Shown here: positions 1 through 5,437 of the stretch, one piece after another
Numbering within the stretch: the first letter of the stretch is position 1
Layout: each line of letters starts with the position of its first letter
Notes under the pieces: model-generated
Database searches by the model: none
Seen by the model: only the letters and a program-made list of their open reading frames with translations
Told to the model about the DNA's origin: nothing
NCBI GenBank assembly: GCA_910576935.1
Contig: CAJTKG010000048.1
Location: 1-16,382, forward strand
Origin: an uncultured Muribaculaceae bacterium
Lineage (GTDB): Bacteria > Bacteroidota > Bacteroidia > Bacteroidales > Muribaculaceae
Direction of reading: 5' to 3'
Length of the DNA stretch: 16,382 bases
Program-made: the position numbers and the translations under genes

Positions 1-72
1 GGCGGCTTCGGCGCGGGTGAGGTTGCGGCCGAGGTAGCGTCGGAAGTGGTATGTGTAGACGGCGTTTTTCAT
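1..72 (-). CDS. Partial CDS, N-terminus of unidentified protein
   Basis: A minus-strand frame opens with ATG at 72 and runs off the left edge, giving 24 residues beginning MKNAVYTYHFRRYLGRNL. I do not recognise the family; the visible part is basic and aromatic-rich, with no signal peptide or membrane segment. A Bacteroidota -7 box (TACCTTTG, minus 88-81) lies 8 bases upstream, which supports this orientation but leaves almost no 5' leader, so the gene is either nearly leaderless or starts further in, outside the window. The opposite strand is also open here (a common shadow in GC-rich DNA), so the call rests mainly on the promoter and the good ATG. Confidence 0.5.
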   Translation of the reverse strand, partial: MKNAVYTYHFRRYLGRNLTRAEAA

Positions 73-80
73 CTCCGATG

Positions 81-88
81 CAAAGGTA
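81..88 (-). promoter_or_regulatory. -7 promoter box of the partial left-edge gene
   Basis: TACCTTTG on the minus strand matches the Bacteroidota primary sigma -7 consensus TAnnTTTG. No TTTG is seen at the usual distance upstream. A 12-bp inverted repeat (114-141) sits just beyond where the -33 element would be. Confidence 0.5.
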
Positions 89-113
89 AGGAACGATTGG
101 GGCGAGTTTATCA

Positions 114-141
114 CTAAAATTGCACGTGGGTGCAATTTTAG
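114..141. repeat. Perfect 12-bp inverted repeat with 4-base loop
   Basis: Left arm CTAAAATTGCAC (114-125), loop GTGG, right arm GTGCAATTTTAG (130-141). No T-run follows in either direction, so it is not a standard terminator. It lies 25 bases upstream of the -7 box of the left-edge gene and could be an operator, or the remnant of a small palindromic element. Confidence 0.75.
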
Positions 142-151
142 ATGTGTTAAA

Positions 152-179
152 TGCACAATGGACAATGCACAATTCTCAA
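152..179. repeat. Degenerate 14-base tandem repeat
   Basis: Two adjacent units, TGCACAATGGACAA (152-165) and TGCACAATTCTCAA (166-179), share 11 of 14 positions. No coding capacity. Similar short CACAAT-rich stretches are, to my recollection, common in Bacteroidales intergenic DNA. Confidence 0.6.
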
Positions 180-247
180 TTTTTGGTGTAAAAATTGGTC
201 CAATTAGGCGGATTAGTCAAATTATAGTCAAACCATTAGTGGTTGAT

Positions 248-267
248 GCAAGGGTTAAAACCCTTGC
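248..267. repeat. Hairpin A, 7-bp stem with hexaloop
   Basis: GCAAGGG (248-254), loop TTAAAA, CCCTTGC (261-267). It has a partner at 426-445 with the same stem length, the same loop size and one compensatory base-pair change (A-T to G-C). Both are preceded by GTTGAT. Confidence 0.7.
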
Positions 268-279
268 TCCATGCGCCGT

Positions 280-312
280 GACCCCCTCGGTCAATAGCGC
301 GGTGGATTCATG
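280..312. repeat. Direct repeat copy 1 (33 bases)
   Basis: Starts GACCCCCTCG and ends GTGGATTCATG. It aligns without gaps to 435-467 with 26 of 33 positions identical, so the two are diverged copies of one unit 155 bases apart. Confidence 0.65.
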
Positions 313-313
313 A

Positions 314-333
314 CGACGCTCGGGAGAGCGTCG
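314..333. repeat. Perfect 8-bp hairpin with GGGA tetraloop
   Basis: CGACGCTC (314-321), loop GGGA, GAGCGTCG (326-333). The loop reads as a GNRA tetraloop on the plus strand. It resembles a REP-like palindrome; it immediately follows direct repeat copy 1. Confidence 0.7.
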
Positions 334-375
334 CCCCATATCGCCTGGTTCTTGTCGATGTTTTTGGTCTACCGG

Positions 376-396
376 GACTAATTGGTTAAATTAGTC
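376..396. repeat. 8-bp inverted repeat
   Basis: GACTAATT (376-383), loop GGTTA, AATTAGTC (389-396). AT-rich arms. The string CTAATTGG here occurs in the opposite orientation near 201-208 (CCAATTAG), suggesting rearranged copies of the same material. Confidence 0.6.
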
Positions 397-425
397 GGCG
401 GGCAATCAATGCATTATCTGTTGAT

Positions 426-445
426 GCGAGGGCTGACCCCCTCGC
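426..445. repeat. Hairpin B, 7-bp stem with hexaloop
   Basis: GCGAGGG (426-432), loop CTGACC, CCCTCGC (439-445). Partner of the hairpin at 248-267; the one arm difference is compensated on the other arm, so pairing appears to have been kept while sequence drifted. Confidence 0.7.
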
Positions 446-467
446 TCTATTGTGTCGTGGATTCGTG
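435..467. repeat. Direct repeat copy 2 (33 bases)
   Basis: Starts GACCCCCTCG and ends GTGGATTCGTG; diverged copy of 280-312 (26 of 33 identical, no gap). In this copy the repeat overlaps the right half of hairpin B, whereas in copy 1 it lies downstream of hairpin A, so the units were rearranged or partly lost. Confidence 0.65.
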
Positions 468-508
468 GGTAGTGATGGTTCAGAAAGGAGTGTCTTTGAC
501 GGGAAATG

Positions 509-544
509 AAAACGCAGTTCTTCGATGATGAAGAACTGCGTTTT
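509..544 (-). terminator. Strong intrinsic terminator after tRNA-Glu/rpsT unit
   Basis: Perfect 15-bp stem: AAAACGCAGTTCTTC (509-523), loop GATGAT, GAAGAACTGCGTTTT (530-544). The A-tract/T-tract ends make it usable in both directions. On the minus strand it follows the 3' end of the tRNA-Glu gene by 9 bases and so ends the tRNA-Glu/rpsT/tRNA-Glu transcript. Confidence 0.85.
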
Positions 545-553
545 GAAGCAGGG

Positions 554-625
554 TAGCCCATAGGAGAGTCGAACTCCTCTTTCAAGAATGAAAATCTTGC
601 GTCCTAACCGATAGACGAATGGGCC
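554..625 (-). tRNA. tRNA-Glu (UUC anticodon), downstream copy
   Basis: The minus strand reads GGCCCAT acceptor arm, D arm with GGTTAGGA, anticodon stem CAAGA/TCTTG enclosing loop TTTTCAT (anticodon TTC), T arm AGGAG-TTCGACT-CTCCT, then ATGGGCT and discriminator A. G1 faces U72 as a wobble pair. CCA is not encoded (the next bases are CCC), so it must be added after transcription. It is 72 bases long and differs from the copy at 967-1038 by one base, in the T loop (C here, T there). Confidence 0.95.
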
Positions 626-633
626 GACATTCT

Positions 634-660
634 CGACCGGAGATGTTACTCTCGCGGTCG
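634..660 (-). other. Hairpin between rpsT and tRNA-Glu
   Basis: Arms CGACCGGAGA (634-643) and TCTC-G-CGGTCG (650-660) form a 10-bp stem with one bulged base and a 6-base loop. On the minus strand it lies between the rpsT stop and the tRNA 5' end (8 bases away) and has no U-tract after it, so it is more likely an RNA-processing or stability element than a terminator. Confidence 0.6.
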
Positions 661-670
661 GGTTACTTTT

Positions 671-928
671 TTAGGCGGCAATCTTAGCGATGTGTTGAGC
701 GAGTTTGCTCTTGAGGTTGGCTGCTTTGTTTTTAGAGATAGCCTTCTTAGAAGCGAGGCGGTCAAGCATAGCGCTGACTTCGCGAAGTTTGGCTTCGGCT
801 GCAGCTTTGTCTGTCATCTTGCGCAGGTTGCGAACGGCATTGCGAGCTGTTTTAGCATAGTAGCGGTTGCGCAGACGGCGTGATTCTGTTTGGCGGATTC
901 GTTTGATTGATGACTTATGGTTTGCCAT
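671..928 (-). CDS. rpsT: 30S ribosomal protein S20
   Basis: The 85-residue product matches S20 in length and pattern: MANHKSSIKRIRQTESRR at the N-terminus, then NAVRNLRKM and a lysine/alanine-rich C-terminal helix ending LAQHIAKIAA. S20 is a primary 16S rRNA-binding protein of the small subunit, an all-helical bundle at the base of the body. The gene sits between two nearly identical tRNA-Glu genes on the same strand, 38 bases after one and 45 before the other, and no separate promoter is seen, so it is probably read from the promoter at 1059-1090 and released by tRNA processing on both sides. Basic composition leaves little doubt. Confidence 0.97.
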   Translation of the reverse strand: MANHKSSIKRIRQTESRRLRNRYYAKTARNAVRNLRKMTDKAAAEAKLREVSAMLDRLASKKAISKNKAANLKSKLAQHIAKIAA

Positions 929-966
929 TTTTAATAAGTTTCTAATTTTGTTATTTTTTTGATTTG

Positions 967-1038
967 TAGCCCATAGGAGAATCGAACTCCTCTTTCAAGA
1001 ATGAAAATCTTGCGTCCTAACCGATAGACGAATGGGCC
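967..1038 (-). tRNA. tRNA-Glu (UUC anticodon), promoter-proximal copy
   Basis: Same cloverleaf as the copy at 554-625: acceptor GGCCCAT/ATGGGCT, anticodon loop TTTTCAT (TTC), T arm AGGAG-TTCGATT-CTCCT, discriminator A. The next base is C then A, so CCA is not encoded. It is the first gene after the promoter at 1059-1090. Confidence 0.95.
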
Positions 1039-1058
1039 TTAGGTGCTTAAAGCGAGTG

Positions 1059-1090
1059 CAAATATAGGCACTTTTTTTAAATTGAGCAAA
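1059..1090 (-). promoter_or_regulatory. Promoter of the tRNA-Glu/rpsT/tRNA-Glu unit
   Basis: Minus-strand TTTG (1090-1087), 20-base spacer, then TATATTTG (1066-1059). This is a full match to the Bacteroidota TTTG-N19-21-TAnnTTTG promoter. Transcription would start about 15 bases before the tRNA 5' end. Confidence 0.8.
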
Positions 1091-1155
1091 AAATGAGCTT
1101 ATAAAAAGCGTAATTAAAGTTTTTTTAGTAATTTTAGTTTCAAAATCTTTGAATA

Positions 1156-1878
1156 ATGTATGTCAATTCACGCTGTCTCGCATTGCGGACTATAAAATAT
1201 AGTGATGCCAAGTCGATAGTGTCGGTCTGGTCTGATGCGTTGGGATTTATCACGGTGTCAGTATCGGCGGGTGCAGGTCGCGAGGCCCGCCGTCGTCGCG
1301 CTCTGATGATGCCGATGTCGGTGTTTGAGGCTGTTGTCGATGCAAAGCCGGGTCATGAAATGGTGACTTTGCGTGATGTGAGGTCGGTCGGCGTTGTGGC
1401 CGGGATGGATGGCGCGCGCACGATAGTAGCTCTGTTTATGGCTGATTTTTTCGAGCGGGTCTTGCGTAATTGCCAGCCTGATGTCTCGCTTACGGCATAT
1501 GTATTCAATACAGCAGCGCTGCTGAGGTCGGTGTCGCAGGCTGCATTGGCGAATCTGCATCTTTTTGTTATATACAGGCTTACGGGAGTATTGGGCTTCG
1601 AGCCGGATATGTCGACATGGAGAGCCGGCGCTTGTTTTGACATGCGCGATGGCCGCTGGCGTCTCGTGCCACCTTCTGACGGCAACCGTTATATTGACTC
1701 TGACCGCAGCGAAGGTCTGATATTGCTCGACAGGTTGAACATACGCAATATCGGTCGCGTCAGGCTCAGTCGCGACAGGCGTAACGAGTTGCTCGACGGT
1801 CTGCTCGAATATTATACGATACATCATACGCCACTGACGGGTTTGACGTCGCTCGAGATTGTCAGAACTCTTTTCTGA
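1156..1878 (+). CDS. recO: DNA repair protein RecO
   Basis: The 240-residue product has the RecO layout. An N-terminal OB-fold opens with RCLALRTIKYSDAKSIV, in which the T-I-K-Y-x-D-x-x-x-I-V pattern is typical. The helical C-terminal part follows, with FMADFFERVLRN around 95-106 and LHLFVIYRLTGVLGFEPD around 135-152, ending SLEIVRTLF. RecO loads RecA onto SSB-coated single-stranded DNA with RecR. No cysteine zinc cluster is present, as in several RecO lineages. The start is fixed by the family pattern. It is divergent from the tRNA-Glu/rpsT unit, and no consensus TAnnTTTG box is seen at a usable position. Its last 17 bases overlap the end of folK, which is read in the opposite direction. Confidence 0.93.
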   Translation: MYVNSRCLALRTIKYSDAKSIVSVWSDALGFITVSVSAGAGREARRRRALMMPMSVFEAVVDAKPGHEMVTLRDVRSVGVVAGMDGARTIVALFMADFFERVLRNCQPDVSLTAYVFNTAALLRSVSQAALANLHLFVIYRLTGVLGFEPDMSTWRAGACFDMRDGRWRLVPPSDGNRYIDSDRSEGLILLDRLNIRNIGRVRLSRDRRNELLDGLLEYYTIHHTPLTGLTSLEIVRTLF

Positions 1879-2338
1879 CTATTTCTTCGGCAGTCATTCC
1901 GGTTACGGGGTCGACCCATGTCGGGTCGAGGCTGTACAACGGTATCATGACGAAGTCGCGCCGGCGCATTCGCGGATGTGGAAGCGTCAGCTCCGGGGTG
2001 TCGACTGTGAGGCTGTCTACGGCTATGAGGTCTATGTCGATCTTGCGGTCGATATATTTGCCCCCGCTGTCGCGGTGTGGCGCAGGCGAGATGTCGCGCT
2101 CGATGGCCTGAAGCCGATGCAGTATGTCGACAGGGTCGACGTCGCCGGCTGTCTCAAGCATCAGCCCGAGGTTGATGAACGGGTTGTCAGACTCGAACCC
2201 CCATGGCTCGCTTTCGAAGAGGTCTGAGCGCCGAAGCCGCGCTTCGGGCCATTGCTGTGAAATCAAGGCGACCGCCGACTCGATTAGAGTCAGGCGGTCG
2301 CCTTGATTTGATCCGAGATTTATATGTATGCGGTGCAT
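1862..2338 (-). CDS. folK: 2-amino-4-hydroxy-6-hydroxymethyldihydropteridine diphosphokinase
   Basis: The 158-residue product is HPPK, which transfers pyrophosphate from ATP to 6-hydroxymethyl-7,8-dihydropterin in folate synthesis. Visible motifs are the NLGSNQGDR start (7-15), SDLFESEPWGF (38-48), NPFIN (52-56), the HRDSGGKYIDRKIDIDLI segment (88-105) with metal-binding D101 and D103, and HPRMRRRDFVMIPL (121-134). Its ATG overlaps the infB stop by one base (TGATG), implying translational coupling, so folate synthesis is tied here to the translation/transcription-factor operon. The 3' end overlaps convergent recO by 17 bases. Codons 10-27 form a remarkable inverted repeat (2260-2309), reported separately. 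Confidence 0.95.
   Translation of the reverse strand: MHRIHINLGSNQGDRLTLIESAVALISQQWPEARLRRSDLFESEPWGFESDNPFINLGLMLETAGDVDPVDILHRLQAIERDISPAPHRDSGGKYIDRKIDIDLIAVDSLTVDTPELTLPHPRMRRRDFVMIPLYSLDPTWVDPVTGMTAEEIVRKEF
2231..2247 (-). repeat. Second hairpin in folK coding region
   Basis: CCGAAGC (2231-2237), loop CGC, GCTTCGG (2241-2247). In the folK mRNA it follows the large hairpin (2309-2260) by 12 bases. A 7-bp GC-rich stem could arise by chance, but its closeness to the larger one is notable. Confidence 0.5.
2260..2309 (-). repeat. 50-base near-perfect inverted repeat inside folK
   Basis: Outer arms of 17 bases are exact complements: AAATCAAGGCGACCGCC (2260-2276) and GGCGGTCGCCTTGATTT (2293-2309). 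Inside them GACTC (2277-2281) pairs with GAGTC (2287-2291) around a 5-base loop, GATTA, leaving one bulged base (2292). The total is a 22-bp stem. In the mRNA it spans about codons 10-27 of folK. Neither side is followed by a T-run. Confidence 0.85.
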
Positions 2339-5310
2339 CAGAGCGAACGGTTGATGGCCACTTCCTCGAAGCCTTCGACGAGGTCGCCGACTTTGATGTC
2401 GTTGTAGCCCGAGATCGAGAGTCCGCAGTCGTATCCCGATGTGACTTCTTTGACGTCGTCTTTGAAGCGTTTGAGCGAACCGAGATCTCCGGTATAGCGC
2501 ACGATGCCATCGCGTATGAGGCGCACTTTGTTTGAGCGTTTGATCTTGCCTTCGCGTACGATGGCGCCGGCGATGGTGCCGACTTTCGAGATATGGAATG
2601 TCTCGAGCACTTCGGCCGTGCCGGTGATCTCTTCTTTCATTTCGGGTGCGAGCATGCCCGACATTGCGTCTTTGACCTCTTCGATGGCCTGATAGATGAC
2701 GGAGTAGAGGCGTATCTCGACACCTTCGCGCTCGGCTGCTCGGCGTGCTGCCAAAGACGGACGTACCTGGAAGCCGATTATGATTGCGTCTGAAGCGGCG
2801 GCGAGGGTGACATCGCTCTCGGAGATCTCGCCGACGGCTTTGTGGAGCACGTTGACCTGGATTTCGTCGGTCGAGAGCTTGATGAGCGAGTCGGAGAGGG
2901 CCTCGATTGATCCGTCGACGTCGCCTTTGACGATGATGTTGAGTTCCTGGAAGTTACCGATCGCACGGCGGCGGCCGATGTCCTCGAGGGTGAGTATCTT
3001 GGTCGTGCGCAGACCCTGTTCGCGCTGCAGCTGCTGGCGCTTGGTGGCGATTTCGCGGGCTTCCTGCTCGGTCTCCATTACGTTGAAGGTGTCGCCGGCT
3101 GTAGGAGCGCCGTTGAGGCCGAGGATAAGCGCCGGAGTGGCGGGGCCGGCTTCTTTGATGCGTTGGTCGCGTTCGTTGAACATGGCCTTGACTTTGCCGT
3201 AGTGGTTGCCGGCGAGGACGATATCGCCGACACGGAGTGTGCCGTTCTGCACCAGAACGTTGGCAACATAGCCGCGGCCTTTGTCGAGAGTTGACTCGAT
3301 GATGGCACCCGTGGCCCGGCGGCTCGGGTTTGCGCGGAGCTCGAGCATTTCGGCCTCGAGGAGCACTTTTTCCATCAGTTCTTCTACGCCGATGCCTTTT
3401 TTCGCCGATATGTCCTGCGACTGGTATTTGCCGCCCCATTCTTCGACGAGATAGTTCATCGCGGCGAGTTCTTCCTTGATTTTGTCGGGGTTGGCGTGAG
3501 GTTTGTCGATCTTGTTGATGGCGAATACGATAGGCACGCCTGCGGCCGACGCGTGGTTGATGGCTTCGACGGTCTGCGGCATGACGCTGTCGTCGGCAGC
3601 GACGATGATGATACAGATATCTGTGATTTTGGCGCCGCGGGCACGCATGGCTGTGAATGCCTCATGGCCGGGAGTGTCGAGGAATGTGATATGACGTCCG
3701 TCGGCGAGGGTCACGCTGTAGGAGCCGATGTGCTGTGTGATGCCGCCGGCTTCGCCTGCGATGACATTGGCGTGACGGATATAGTCGAGCAGCGATGTCT
3801 TGCCGTGGTCGACGTGGCCCATGACTGTCACGATTGGCGGACGTGCCACGAGGTCTTCCTCGTTGTCTTCCTCCTGATGTATGGCGTCGGCGACTTCTGC
3901 CGATATATATTCGGTCTCGAAGCCGAATTCGTCGGCGACGATGTTGATGGTCTCTGCGTCGAGACGTTGGTTGATTGACACCATCACACCGAGGTTCATA
4001 CACGTTGCGATGACGTTGTTGATTGGAACGTCCATCATTATGGCGAGGTCGTTGACGGTCACAAATTCGGTGAGTTTGAGTATTTTACTCTCGGCCATTT
4101 CGGCTTGCATGGCCTCGCGTTCGCGTGATGCGTTTGCCTCGCGTTTTTCTTTACGCCATTTGGCACCGCGTTTCAGGGCTTTGTCTTTGCTTGTCAGGCG
4201 TGCGAGGGTCTCTTTGATCTGTTTTGATACGTCTTCGTCGCTGACCTCGGTGTGCTGTGGCTGACGGCGTTCGTTTTTTGTTTTTTTATCTTTTGGGGCG
4301 GCGTTTTTGTCGCGACGGTTCTGGTCGCGGCCGTTGCCCTGACCTCCGTTGCGTTGTGAGCCGCCACGTTCGTTGCCTGCCTGCTGGCCGGTCTTTTCTA
4401 TGTCGATTTTTTCTTTGCCGGATATACGTTTACGCTTTTTGCGGTCGCCTTGGCCTGAGTCGCCCGAAGCGTTGTTGCGGGCGTTGCGGTCGGCACGTTT
4501 TTCTTCTTTTGTTTTTTTCTTGGGGCGAGTCGACTGGTTGATGGCGTCGAGATCGATTTTGCCGATGACGTTCAGTTGCGGGGTGACATGAGTGCGCTCG
4601 GGCACGAAGATGCTGTCATCATTTGTTTTGTCCGCTGTTGTCGCTGACGTGGTTTCGGTCTTTGCGACGGTTTTTTCGTTGGTTGCTGTCATTTCTTTCT
4701 TTTCGGGCTCGACGGCTTTTTTGACTTCAGGCTGAATTTTGGCCGGCTCGACGGGCTTTGATGTGGCCGTTTTCTCGGTTACATTTATTTCAGCTGTCTT
4801 GACGGTTGTTTTCTCGGCCGGGGTCTGTTTCACCTCTTCGGTCGTTATGTTATTATGATTGGTTTCAGTCTTATTGTCGGGTTGGGTGGCTTTATTTTCG
4901 GGATTGACTGTTTCGGCGGCCACCGTTGTCGTTTCTTTTTTTGCAGCCGTGTCGGCGGGTTTGTTCTCGACGGGCTTGCGTATGGGATTGCCTTTTGAGT
5001 CGAGCTCGATTTTGCCGAGGATGCGTGTCTTGTGGACTGTCGTCGTCAGCGGGGTGTCATCGGCTTCGCGCACAGGCTGTTGCTGGTTTTTGCCGCGGTT
5101 GTTCTGGCGTTCGGTCGAGAATCGGTCTGACTTGGTTTTGAGATCTTTGTCGTGTTTGAATTCACTGACCAATAGGGCGACGACATCTTCCTCAACACGG
5201 GTGTTGGGGTTTTCGTCGATGTTGATGTTTTTTTTGCGCAGGAAGTCAATGACTGTCGGCAGGGCGACATTGAGTTCTTTTGCGACTGTACTTATTTTTG
5301 TTTTCGGCAT
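2338..5310 (-). CDS. infB: Translation initiation factor IF-2
   Basis: The 990-residue product is IF-2, the GTPase that brings initiator tRNA to the ribosome. In order: an IF2_N-type helical module (1-50); a long charged, low-complexity linker (about 55-400) rich in K, E, T, N and Q; a second IF2_N-like module (about 408-465); and a GTPase domain with G1 GHVDHGKT (498-505), GGITQHIG (522-529), DTPGHE (545-550), NKID (599-602) and SAK (635-637). The beta-barrel and C-terminal fMet-tRNA-binding domains follow. The linker holds two copies of a GKI-E/D-LD motif (99-104 and 250-255). The gene lies 127 bases downstream of nusA, and the leader carries CCCCGACAAG 10 bases before the ATG. Confidence 0.98.
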   Translation of the reverse strand: MPKTKISTVAKELNVALPTVIDFLRKKNINIDENPNTRVEEDVVALLVSEFKHDKDLKTKSDRFSTERQNNRGKNQQQPVREADDTPLTTTVHKTRILGKIELDSKGNPIRKPVENKPADTAAKKETTTVAAETVNPENKATQPDNKTETNHNNITTEEVKQTPAEKTTVKTAEINVTEKTATSKPVEPAKIQPEVKKAVEPEKKEMTATNEKTVAKTETTSATTADKTNDDSIFVPERTHVTPQLNVIGKIDLDAINQSTRPKKKTKEEKRADRNARNNASGDSGQGDRKKRKRISGKEKIDIEKTGQQAGNERGGSQRNGGQGNGRDQNRRDKNAAPKDKKTKNERRQPQHTEVSDEDVSKQIKETLARLTSKDKALKRGAKWRKEKREANASREREAMQAEMAESKILKLTEFVTVNDLAIMMDVPINNVIATCMNLGVMVSINQRLDAETINIVADEFGFETEYISAEVADAIHQEEDNEEDLVARPPIVTVMGHVDHGKTSLLDYIRHANVIAGEAGGITQHIGSYSVTLADGRHITFLDTPGHEAFTAMRARGAKITDICIIIVAADDSVMPQTVEAINHASAAGVPIVFAINKIDKPHANPDKIKEELAAMNYLVEEWGGKYQSQDISAKKGIGVEELMEKVLLEAEMLELRANPSRRATGAIIESTLDKGRGYVANVLVQNGTLRVGDIVLAGNHYGKVKAMFNERDQRIKEAGPATPALILGLNGAPTAGDTFNVMETEQEAREIATKRQQLQREQGLRTTKILTLEDIGRRRAIGNFQELNIIVKGDVDGSIEALSDSLIKLSTDEIQVNVLHKAVGEISESDVTLAAASDAIIIGFQVRPSLAARRAAEREGVEIRLYSVIYQAIEEVKDAMSGMLAPEMKEEITGTAEVLETFHISKVGTIAGAIVREGKIKRSNKVRLIRDGIVRYTGDLGSLKRFKDDVKEVTSGYDCGLSISGYNDIKVGDLVEGFEEVAINRSL

Positions 5311-5320
5311 AAAAACTGTG

Positions 5321-5334
5321 CTTGTCGGGGCTGT
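5321..5334 (-). promoter_or_regulatory. Leader motif ACAGCCCCGACAAG before infB
   Basis: The minus strand reads ACAGCCCCGACAAG, then CACAGT, then TTTT and the ATG; the core CCCCGACAAG is 10 bases from the start codon. The same core stands before nusA (10 bases from ATG) and before the hydrolase (17 bases). It is not a Shine-Dalgarno sequence. The rest of the 127-base nusA-infB gap shows a small GGGC/GCCC hairpin (5347-5359) and no clear promoter. Confidence 0.6.
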
Positions 5335-5437
5335 GTCGTTATTATGGGCATCTCGCCCGACTGAATTATAACTGTTTTTCGTTTATTATTAATCTGCTTT
5401 TCACCTGACTGGCGTCGCCGTTGGTCGTCTGACTTTA

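Noticed and set aside
73..508. CRISPR array in the repeat-rich intergenic region
   Set aside because: The repeats are few, diverged and unevenly spaced, with no constant repeat/spacer pattern and no cas genes.
1144..1151. AATCTTTG as the recO -7 box
   Set aside because: It has one mismatch to TAnnTTTG and lies only 4 bases before the ATG, so transcription would begin within the gene.
3496..3978. A 160-codon open frame antisense to infB, and many similar ones across 1258-10474
   Set aside because: They lie wholly inside well-supported genes on the other strand or in another frame, have no family resemblance and no promoter. They arise from the codon bias of GC-rich genes.
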